Assembly (NCBI GenBank): GCA_003601795.1
Contig: PIXU01000078.1
Span: 1 to 7,051 of the forward strand
From: Candidatus Methanophagales archaeon
GTDB taxonomy: Archaea > Halobacteriota > Syntropharchaeia > Alkanophagales > Methanospirareceae
Length of the DNA stretch: 7,051 nt
Reading direction: 5' to 3'
Part shown: positions 1 through 5,233 of the stretch, one piece after another
Layout: every line of letters begins with the position of its first letter
Position numbering within the stretch: the stretch's first letter is position 1
The notes under the pieces: model-generated
Told to the model about the DNA's origin: nothing
The model's input: only the letters and a program-made list of their open reading frames with translations
Database searches by the model: none
Position numbers and translations under genes: made by a program

Positions 1-6
1 AAGGAT

Positions 7-400
7 TCAGGCGGGGGGGTGCTTCCGCTCAATGTTCTTCCTCGCAGGTACTATCAGATGCGACCAGCATTTCTGCTTCCTTCCCGGTGCGCCGTCGAAC
101 GATGGGTAGAAGTCCTGCCCGCTCACACCATCATAGTCCTCACCGAGAACTTTTATCACCACTTTCTTTCCCCGGTTCTTGCTCGTGAGATATAACACCG
201 CTTCCTTTGAAACAAAAGCCCAAAGCCTGCGATTCTTTGTATCCACTCGCTGCCCTGTATCATCGTAGTTGCAAATTCGTGATTCCCGCATCTCGCACTT
301 TATGCGCTTGTATTCGTCACCGAACAGATCAGCAGCCTTTTTGAGGTAGTCAACCACCGTTCCTACTGAGACGTGAGCGTTGTAAGTGTCATTCTGGAGC
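7..400 (-). pseudogene. IS66-type transposase, DDE catalytic-domain fragment
   Basis: The open stretch from a GTG at 357 to a TGA at 7-9 encodes 116 residues matching the start of the IS66 DDE transposase domain. The block GTVVDYLKKAADLFG begins just upstream of the GTG, so homology extends back to about 393 and the GTG is not a true start. The motif DDTGQRV (D32 of the open frame) corresponds to the usual DETGWRV carrying the first catalytic Asp, and QDFYPSF (D82) carries the second. The KQKCWSHL block that follows is also typical of the family. The frame stops just after KHPP at a run of seven G (13-19; C on the coding strand). Dropping one C reads PPPES and avoids the stop, so this is probably a homopolymer frameshift. 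The protein cannot be functional as read. Confidence 0.8.
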
Positions 401-791
401 GTTGCAATCTTCCCTCTGGCAAATTCATCACATACCGCAGATAAGCGATGTAAAGGAGGAAACGGATGCCGAAATGGCGATTGCCAATTGTCTCAGGAAC
501 TTCAGGATTCAATTCTTTGAGCTTCCCACCGCAGTAAGGGCACTCCTCGAGCTCGAGAACGATGGTTGTGTCTGCTCTATCCGGGCGTTTGCGTGAGGTT
601 CCTTTGTGTCCAAAAGGCGAACCTCTCTTTTTGGGCTTCTGATTCGTGTGCAAACTTCTCCTTCTCTTTTTAGAAGCCCTTAAACCGAAAATCTCCTGTC
701 TTAACTTCTGATTCTCCTCTTTTAATTCGTTAATCTCTTCTTTCTGCTTGTTGAGCTCTTCTTGCAGGTCTTTTTCCCGATATCTCTTCAT
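363..791 (-). pseudogene. IS66-type transposase, N-terminal fragment (coiled coil and half zinc finger)
   Basis: The 142-residue frame starts at ATG 789-791. Residues about 6-38 form a charged leucine-zipper-like coiled coil (QEELNKQKEEINELKEENQK), followed by a basic stretch with SKKRRR and QKPKKRGSPFGHKG, as in the IS66 N-terminal region. Next comes one half of the family zinc finger, CPYCGGKL. The second CxxC half, expected about 25-30 residues later, is absent: the protein jumps to PEVPETIGNRHFG and then to the helical block YIAYLRYVMNLPEGRLQ. After LPEGRLQ (about 402) the correct continuation, NDTYNAHVSVGTVVDYL, lies in another frame, so one indel occurred at about 391-402. The tail to the TAG at 363-365 is out-of-frame noise. 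The internal deletion plus the frameshift mark it as dead. Confidence 0.8.
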
Positions 792-1097
792 ATACGAAAG
801 GCTCGACCATTCTTTTTAGCCAATTCTCGGAAGGAAGAATATTATCAGAATCAATCAGAGCAATAATCTCTCCAGCGCATGCTAATGCCAACAGCCTTTC
901 CAGCTTCACCTGTTTTCAAGGGGTTGTTGAATATGTTTTGAGTGTATTTCCCGGCTATTTCCAAAGTCTTATCAGTAGAGCCGCCATCTGCTATGATTAT
1001 TTCTGTTTTTTCTGCTGGATAATCTTGATTTTTAATAGATTCCTGGCATTCCTCAAGCGTTGCTTCTGAGTTGTAGGTGGGAATGACTATGCTTCAT
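792..1097 (-). pseudogene. GT2-family glycosyltransferase, N-terminal fragment with frameshifts
   Basis: Translated in pieces, this is the nucleotide-sugar-binding half of a GT-A (GT2) glycosyltransferase. SIVIPTYNSEATLEECQESI is followed by IIIADGGSTDKTLEIAGKY and then GEAGKAVG in one frame; the continuation LALACAGEIIALIDSDNI, with the DxD-like metal/UDP-sugar motif DSDN near 841-856, is in the next frame, so an indel lies around 880-890. The likely ATG (1095-1097) overlaps the ATPase stop as ATGA, but SIVIP is not in frame with that ATG, implying a second indel at the very start. The rest of the enzyme is missing: the frame passes WLKRMVEPF and then enters the IS66 transposase at 791. Such enzymes extend surface glycans at the cytoplasmic membrane face. 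The family call is firm; the sugar specificity is unknown. Confidence 0.8.
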
Positions 1098-1548
1098 TTC
1101 AGACTTCTTAAGTATTCTTTGAATAGGGGATGATAGAGAGAATACTCACCTCTCTCATGTTTTATTATGAGATTCTTCTTTAGTAAAAATCTGAGTTGGG
1201 TTCTGGCATTTTTTACTGAGTTCATTTCTGATTTTCGCTAAAATTGGTGCATGAGTCATGACTGGTGAGAGAAGTGAGAGAGTTGCAAGATGCTGGTATT
1301 AACTCAACTATTACAGAAAATGTTTTTCTTTCCCTGAACTCTTCTAAAGCCATTGTCTCGAATTTTCTTAGTACAGAAGTTTTACCAATTCCCCAATCCC
1401 CTAAAATTGCTATATTATCTGGTGTTGGGGTCTCTGTTTTTGTACTTCGGTCAAATGCCCTTTTAAAGGAATCTATGATCTCTATTCTATTTACAAAGTA
1501 TTTTGGGTTAACTGGAAATGCCGGCGAAAATGGATTTTCTTTGCTCAT
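1094..1548 (-). pseudogene. Archaeal P-loop (AAA-type) ATPase, internally deleted
   Basis: The N-terminal frame (1548 down to 1222, 108 residues) starts at an ATG with a strong GGTGAGG site four bases upstream (1553-1559). It reads NPFSPAFPVNPKYFVNRIEII and then Walker A GDWGIGKTS at about residues 49-57, typical of archaeal AAA ATPases with an ORC-like N-terminus. After about residue 88 the similarity dissolves into the low-complexity SLTSLTSHDS. A different frame, from about 1237 to the TGA at 1094-1096, restores a plausible C-terminal winged helix: FLLKKNLIIKHERGEYSLYH followed by PLFKEYLRSLK. Walker B, sensor and most of the lid are missing, so several hundred bases appear deleted with a frame change. 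Full-length members of such ATPase families usually exceed 350 residues. The substrate is unknown. Confidence 0.7.
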
Positions 1549-1610
1549 TTTTCCTCACCTTTATCTTTAAAATGTGTAATTTGTACATATTGTATAAACT
1601 AATATTAAAC

Positions 1611-1625
1611 ATTATATACTTTCGC
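1611..1625 (-). promoter_or_regulatory. Archaeal BRE/TATA promoter of the ATPase remnant
   Basis: On the minus strand the sequence reads GCGAAAGTATATAAT: a purine-rich BRE-like GCGAAA directly followed by the TATA element GTATATAAT. Transcription would be expected to start about 25 bases further on, near 1590, giving a leader of roughly 40 bases to the ATG at 1548. The stretch around it is strongly AT-rich. Between the expected start site and the TATA box lies a small dyad TACA-TAT-TGTA (about 1583-1593), which could be an operator, but its arms are only four bases. Confidence 0.5.
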
Positions 1626-1670
1626 TGACACTTCTTCTAATTTGGTATATATGAAGGTATTTATTCATTT

Positions 1671-1988
1671 TCATTTGCTTTGCTTGCTCATCGCAAACCA
1701 TCCTATCATTCTCTTCAGTCCCTCTTCCAACTCCACTTTTGGTTTCCTATCCAGTAGTGTTTTTGCTTTGCTTATGTCCGGCTTTCTCCTCTGAGGGTCG
1801 TCTTCAGGGAAAGGATGAAATTCCAGCTTAGAAGAAGATTCAGCATAATTTTTCTTTGGCAAAGCTTTCTTTTTTAAATAAAGGTTTTTTATCAATTTTG
1901 CGAGTTCTAAAATGGTTATTTCTTTATTACCTCCTATATTCTCCTTCTGCGCTTTCAGAGTTACGCGTCGTTTAGGGTGGCGCCTCAC
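1671..1988 (-). pseudogene. NAD-dependent sugar epimerase/dehydratase (extended SDR), C-terminal fragment
   Basis: About 88 residues match the C-terminal substrate-binding part of extended short-chain dehydrogenases such as UDP-glucuronate decarboxylase, UDP-glucose 4-epimerase or dTDP-glucose 4,6-dehydratase. The recognisable blocks are NIGGNKEITILELAKLIKNL, FPEDDPQRRKPDISKAKTLL and PKVELEEGLKRMIGWF, in that order. The Rossmann fold with GxxGxxG and the YxxxK catalytic pair are absent. The frame opens with a GTG at 1986-1988 immediately after a TGA; its first 16 or so residues look unrelated, so homology starts near 1940 and the gene was cut there by a deletion. These enzymes make activated sugars for surface glycans, which agrees with the neighbouring glycosyltransferase and flippase fragments. 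Exact sugar chemistry cannot be assigned from the tail. Confidence 0.8.
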
Positions 1989-2012
1989 TCATTTTGGCGA
2001 TCCTCTAAGGGA

Positions 2013-2174
2013 TCATGAAAAGTACGAGATTGCCTTATTTTCCTTATAGTATTCCTTCCTTGTCAGCACCCAGTAGACCGATTCTGCCATGTGGCATATC
2101 CCAGCTATAATTGAAGCAATGAACACTATACCTGTATCTTTCAGGAATTCCTTATCATACAGTTTCCTTATCAT
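2013..2174 (-). pseudogene. Wzx-like polysaccharide flippase, N-terminal fragment
   Basis: The ATG at 2172-2174 directly follows the TGA of the upstream glycosyltransferase fragment (TGAATG), with an AGAGGAA site before it, indicating an original operon. The 53 residues read MIRKLYDKEFLKDTGIVFIA and continue with SIIAGICH, the short amphipathic start plus first membrane helix typical of MATE-like (MOP superfamily) oligosaccharide flippases. After residue 28 the expected (M)GRxLGxxEYGILG motif appears only in a neighbouring frame, as HGRIGLLGADKEGIL, so at least one indel is present. The remaining roughly 11 membrane helices are missing, and the sequence runs into the epimerase fragment. An intact protein would export lipid-linked glycans across the membrane. 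The family call rests on a short match. Confidence 0.55.
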
Positions 2175-2456
2175 TCAACTTCCTCTCAAGACAACCTCCC
2201 TGAGTATCTCAGAGAACTTCTTTTTGCTCTCATCCCAACTAAATTTTTTAGACCATTTCAAAGCATTTTTGCTTAATCTCTCTCTTAAACCATCATCCTC
2301 ATAAAGCTTTCTTATCTTCTCAGCCATCGCTTTTACATCTGGATCGCAAAGCAAACCAGTTTCACTATCACGTAAAAAGTTCCCTACTTTAGATGCCGAA
2401 TTAGCTACTAACGTCCAGTCCGAATCATACGGATGATCGGCACATTCCTCCCCAAT
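2175..2456 (-). pseudogene. GT4-family glycosyltransferase, C-terminal fragment
   Basis: The open frame after a TAA at 2457-2459 gives 93 residues ending at TGA 2175-2177. From about 2400 onward it matches the C-terminal end of GT-B fold GT4 glycosyltransferases: RDSETGLLCDPDVKAMAEKI, then RKLYEDDGLRERLSKNALKW and FSWDESKKKFSEIL. The DxETGLLxDPxD block is the family's nucleotide-sugar loop just after the conserved E-x7-E region, which is itself missing. The first 18 or so residues (ECADHPYDSDWTLVANSA) do not look like GT4 and may belong to unrelated DNA fused at about 2395-2410. The fragment lies directly upstream of, and once was probably translationally coupled to, the flippase fragment. 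Donor and acceptor are unknown. Confidence 0.8.
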
Positions 2457-2518
2457 TTACCCCACATTACTTTCCGATTGTGCGCGGAAAGTTTAATCAA
2501 AAACGCTCCGCATGCCAT
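2408..2518 (-). CDS. Unrecognised micro-ORF, 36 residues, with strong RBS
   Basis: The ATG at 2516-2518 has an AAGGAG site eight bases upstream (2527-2532), better than most in the window. The 36-residue product starts MACGAFLIKLSAHNRKV and ends in the basic segment IIRMIRTGR. I do not recognise it. It lies between two other fragments on the same strand and may be the start of a lost gene rather than a real small protein. A one-base shift near 2448 would join it to the open frame leading into the GT4 fragment, so it could also be a frameshifted upstream part of that frame. MACGA recalls the EAMACGxPVI block of GT4 enzymes, but the following residues do not. Confidence 0.25.
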   Translation of the reverse strand: MACGAFLIKLSAHNRKVMWGKLGRNVPIIRMIRTGR

Positions 2519-2540
2519 TCAACCGTCTCCTTACGCTTTA

Positions 2541-2645
2541 TTACGCTTCTTTGCCCGCCTCCGACTGCATCGCTGCAGCCATCTTGCGGCGCTCACCCTT
2601 CTCCTCCACCTGCTTGCGGTCAGGGATATAGCCGTCTACGTGGAA
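2541..2645 (-). pseudogene. Unassigned C-terminal protein tail, possibly transposase-derived
   Basis: After an in-frame TGA at 2646-2648 the frame encodes 34 residues beginning FHVDGYIPDRKQVEEKGERR and ending SEAGKEA, then two consecutive TAA stops. The GYIPDRK block followed by a charged stretch is reminiscent of IS1182/IS4-like transposases (AYIPDR), but the match is too short to be sure. There is no start codon or RBS for it. It is visibly GC-richer than the flanks, with GCC/GCG/GAG-type codons, which suggests a different origin from the AT-rich glycan genes beside it. The opposite strand also has an open frame, but its composition (Leu/Arg/His-rich) looks like a shadow. Confidence 0.25.
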
Positions 2646-2689
2646 TCACATTTCATTAGTCCCGGTGCTGGGGTGTTGAGTTGTGAAGA

Positions 2690-2710
2690 AGAATTGCTTT
2701 TTATATCTGT
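2690..2710 (+). promoter_or_regulatory. Archaeal TATA promoter of the large surface protein
   Basis: The TATA-like element TTTTTATATC (2698-2707) is preceded by the purine-rich AGAAGAATTG, acceptable as BRE. It lies about 60 bases before the ATG at 2762, so transcription starting about 25 bases downstream (near 2728) leaves a leader of roughly 30 bases, normal for archaea. No other candidate is as good between the graveyard and the gene. It gives the surface protein its own transcription unit, on the opposite strand from both neighbouring blocks. Confidence 0.5.
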
Positions 2711-2751
2711 GCAACAATATTATTTTATTGGCTCTTCGCTAAGAAGAAAGT

Positions 2752-2758
2752 GGTAATC
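2752..2758 (+). promoter_or_regulatory. Ribosome-binding site that decides the start at 2762
   Basis: GGTAATC differs at one position from the archaeal anti-16S consensus GGTGATC and sits three bases before the ATG at 2762. The alternative in-frame GTG at 2750 overlaps this site and has nothing comparable upstream of it, so ATG 2762 is preferred. It also gives a cleaner signal peptide, MREEKIRWKN followed by the hydrophobic core. Confidence 0.5.
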
Positions 2759-2761
2759 ACG

Positions 2762-5179
2762 ATGAGAGAAGAAAAAATCAGGTGGAAAAATTATATTGGA
2801 TTTGTGCTTGTATGTGTGTTAGTTGGATTGATGTTTGAAGGGTTTGTATCCGCAGATAGAGGATTGATTCCATTAATAAGTCGCTTTGAACCAAACTCGC
2901 CACCCACAAACGGCATATTAGTGCCAACGAAAGCGGAGCCACAACCAGCAGGCACCAGTATAACATGGGTGGCATACGCCGAAGATCCTGATGCTGATAC
3001 CCTTTACTACCGGTTCTGGATACGAGGACCCGCTACTGGCAATTCATGGCAGATAATGCAGGACTGGAGTCCTGTAAACACATGGACTTGGCAGACGAGT
3101 TCAGCCGACATCGGGGATACCGACATATCTGTTTGGATACGGGATGGGTATCACGAGCCGCCGGACCGATATGACCTCGAGAAGAAAGTTTATAGCTATA
3201 CAATTTTCACAGGACCCAACTCGCCACCCACAAATAGCATATTAGTGCCAACGAAAGCGGAGCCACAACCAGCAGGCACCAGTATAACATGGGTGGCATA
3301 CGCCGAAGATCCTGATGCCGATACCCTTTACTACCGGTTCTGGATACGAGGACCCGCTACTGGCAATTCATGGCAGATAACGCAGGACTGGAGTCCTGTA
3401 AACACATGGACTTGGCAGACGGGTTCAGCCGACATCGGGGATACCGACATATCTGTTTGGATACGGGACGGGCATCATGCGCCGCCTGACAGATATGACC
3501 TTGAGAAGAAATATTACGATTATACTATCACAGCGGCTGAAAATCAACCCCCCATCAATCCCGCATTATCGCCTGACAAGTCTGAGCCGCAACCAGCAGG
3601 TACTGCAATCGAATGGACCGCTTCTGCAACTGATCCGGATGGCGACATGCTCTACTATCGTTTCTGGATACGGGGTCCTTCAACTGGCAATTCATGGACG
3701 ATAATGAGAGATTGGAGCACCGATAACACATGGATATGGCACACAACTTCCGCAGACATAGGCGATACTGACATCTCGGTTTGGATACGGGACGGACATC
3801 ACGCACCGCCCGATAGGTTTGATCTTGAGAAGAAATATTATGATTATACCATCGTAGAGACGGTGATTTGCAAGGTTCAAATAACTTCCAATCTTTCCTT
3901 ACAGGATCACCCTTCCATCGTATATGCAAATAACAACTATTATGTGGCATACCAGTCCTGGGAGACCAGCTATCCAGGACTCGAACACGGCAGGGATATA
4001 TTCATCAAGAAATTCGACTCCAACTGGAACTTCATACGTAAGGTGCAAGTAACGAGCAGCAGGCATTATCATGATAACCCCGCATTGCTGTTCGCAAACA
4101 ATAAATTGTACGTGGCGTATGTATCAAACGAAGAAGGAGCTACTACAAATGATTGGGATGTAATTCTCGTAGAATACGATTTGGATTTGAATTACATAAG
4201 TGGCAGTAAGAGGTATCTCACAACTTTACAGTCGCTTCAGGACATGCCGTCGTTGTTCTACAAAGATGGATATTTCTACTTAGCTTACCAGTCATGGGAA
4301 ACAGGAAGCTCTTATCAGGGTGACATTTACGTCAAGAAATTCGATTCCAACTGGAATCAAATTAAAAAAGTTCGAGTGACGAGTGAGACTTCACATCAAG
4401 ATCGACCATCGATTATGTATGGAAATGGCTATCTCTATGTAGCTTATTTCTCCAAAGAAACAGGGAATTATGATATATTCGTGAAACGTTTGGATACAAA
4501 TCTTAATTTGGATTCCTGGAAGAAACAAGTTACATCAGAATCATCCTCTCAGAGCTATCCGTCATTAAAGTTTGAGAACAACGAGTTTACGATTGCTTAT
4601 GCGTCAAACGAAGGCGGAACCTTAGGGATATTCATGAAGAAATATGACAGTAACTGGAACTTTATCGAGAAGACGAAAGTTGTGGATGACAGCTCAGCAC
4701 ACGAGAGGCGACCTTCGATGACTTACGCACAAAATGATTATTGGATAGCTTATGTGCATAATTTGGTAGGAAGCAATGATTGGAATATATTTGCCATAAT
4801 CCCGGGTTGTGAGGAAGGACCAACGCCTACACCTCCGGCGCCACCGAAATTACGTTGGGAAATAACAGTTGATGAAGCGGAATACTCACCAGGAGATTAC
4901 GTGCTTCTTACTCTGCGATTTACAAATGAAGGGGAAGGTCCTGTTTTAATAACTAATCCAATTACTACTACGTTTATCGCACCCGATGGCTCAATAGTAT
5001 TGGAAGAAGATTTGAGCTACTCAATATCTGTAACGCTGGGAAAAGGAGTTCAATGGAGTTTTGGGACTTCTTATAAGCTTCCAGCCGATGCGCCTGAAGG
5101 GTATTACGATGCAAGAGTAAGCATAAGTGGCGGAAGATACATAAAAACTGTAGAAGATTTGTTTTTCGTTACGGCTTAG
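2762..5179 (+). CDS. Exported surface protein: three Ig-like repeats, six-bladed beta-propeller, C-terminal beta domain
   Basis: About 805 residues (numbering here starts at GTG 2750, four residues earlier). Residues 5-35 are a classical signal peptide: basic start, core YIGFVLVCVLVGLMF, probable cleavage after VSA. Three 108-residue repeats follow (49-156, 157-264, 265-372), each with an acidic DPDADxLYYRFWIRGP-like strand, Trp-rich DWSxxNTWxW, and ADIGDTDISVWIRDG; the fold is probably Ig/fibronectin-like. Residues 373-685 contain six units of 51-56 residues with the pattern xPSxxY...xxVAYxSxET...DIFxKKFDSNWN, as expected for a beta-propeller; Pro 388, 444, 500, 553, 604 and 655 mark them. 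No sialidase Asp-box or catalytic residues are evident. A linker GPTPTPPAPP (689-698) leads to a C-terminal beta-sandwich-like domain (702-809) similar in style to BsuPI/CARDB modules. No C-terminal anchor is seen, so it is secreted or non-covalently held. Likely role: adhesion, glycan binding or envelope scaffold; the substrate is unknown. Confidence 0.85.
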   Translation: MREEKIRWKNYIGFVLVCVLVGLMFEGFVSADRGLIPLISRFEPNSPPTNGILVPTKAEPQPAGTSITWVAYAEDPDADTLYYRFWIRGPATGNSWQIMQDWSPVNTWTWQTSSADIGDTDISVWIRDGYHEPPDRYDLEKKVYSYTIFTGPNSPPTNSILVPTKAEPQPAGTSITWVAYAEDPDADTLYYRFWIRGPATGNSWQITQDWSPVNTWTWQTGSADIGDTDISVWIRDGHHAPPDRYDLEKKYYDYTITAAENQPPINPALSPDKSEPQPAGTAIEWTASATDPDGDMLYYRFWIRGPSTGNSWTIMRDWSTDNTWIWHTTSADIGDTDISVWIRDGHHAPPDRFDLEKKYYDYTIVETVICKVQITSNLSLQDHPSIVYANNNYYVAYQSWETSYPGLEHGRDIFIKKFDSNWNFIRKVQVTSSRHYHDNPALLFANNKLYVAYVSNEEGATTNDWDVILVEYDLDLNYISGSKRYLTTLQSLQDMPSLFYKDGYFYLAYQSWETGSSYQGDIYVKKFDSNWNQIKKVRVTSETSHQDRPSIMYGNGYLYVAYFSKETGNYDIFVKRLDTNLNLDSWKKQVTSESSSQSYPSLKFENNEFTIAYASNEGGTLGIFMKKYDSNWNFIEKTKVVDDSSAHERRPSMTYAQNDYWIAYVHNLVGSNDWNIFAIIPGCEEGPTPTPPAPPKLRWEITVDEAEYSPGDYVLLTLRFTNEGEGPVLITNPITTTFIAPDGSIVLEEDLSYSISVTLGKGVQWSFGTSYKLPADAPEGYYDARVSISGGRYIKTVEDLFFVTA
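2894..3217 (+). repeat. 324-bp coding repeat, copy 1
   Basis: First of three head-to-tail in-frame units, each exactly 324 bases (108 codons), starting at the Asn codon of NSPPTNG. Over its first about 255 bases it differs from copy 2 at only about five positions. The last about 70 bases (DGYHEPPDRYDLEKKVYSYT) diverge from both other copies. Confidence 0.9.
3218..3541 (+). repeat. 324-bp coding repeat, copy 2 (mosaic)
   Basis: Same length and phase as copy 1 and nearly identical to it for about 255 bases. Its tail (DGHHAPPDRYDLEKKYYDYT) instead matches copy 3 at the protein level, with mostly synonymous differences. This points to recent unequal exchange or gene conversion with a breakpoint near 3470. 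Confidence 0.9.
3542..3865 (+). repeat. 324-bp coding repeat, copy 3
   Basis: The most divergent copy in its first two thirds (NQPPINPALSPDKSEPQPAG, then DPDGDMLYYRFW), yet it keeps the exact 108-codon length and all core Trp, Asp and Gly positions. It joins directly to the propeller at the residue before Cys374. Confidence 0.9.
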
Positions 5180-5233
5180 GGTAGTAAATAAAAATGGGTG
5201 ATCATCCAATCGAATATCCCATTCATTGACTGA

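Larger units (their letters stand above)
1..791 (-). mobile_element. Degenerate IS66-type insertion sequence remnant (partial, runs off the window)
   Basis: The two transposase pieces described separately (363-791 and about 7-400) are consecutive parts of one IS66-family transposase read on the minus strand, joined by a frameshift. The C-terminal half of the DDE domain, including the final catalytic Glu, would lie beyond position 1, so the far end of the element cannot be seen. I found no clear terminal inverted repeat or target-site duplication next to 791. The reading frame of the adjoining glycosyltransferase fragment runs directly into the transposase start, which fits either an insertion into that gene or a later deletion fusing the two. 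Confidence 0.75.

Noticed and set aside
2433..2756. Plus-strand open frame of 107 codons upstream of the surface protein
   Set aside because: Its product is Leu/Arg/His-rich with no recognisable domain, it covers the surface-protein promoter, and the minus strand of the same stretch has better gene-like signals (RBS, double stop).
2894..3865. Tandem repeats considered as a CRISPR or non-coding satellite array
   Set aside because: The 324-base units are in frame, divergent mainly at third codon positions in places, and have no spacers; they are protein-domain repeats.
3555..3950. Minus-strand open frame of 131 codons inside the surface-protein repeats
   Set aside because: Cys/Arg/Ser-rich antisense translation of the repeat region with no start signal; repeated sequence naturally yields long shadow frames.
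5193..5223. Possible bidirectional terminator between the convergent genes (AATGGG...CCCATT)
   Set aside because: Only six paired bases with a 19-base loop and no T-run; too weak to call.
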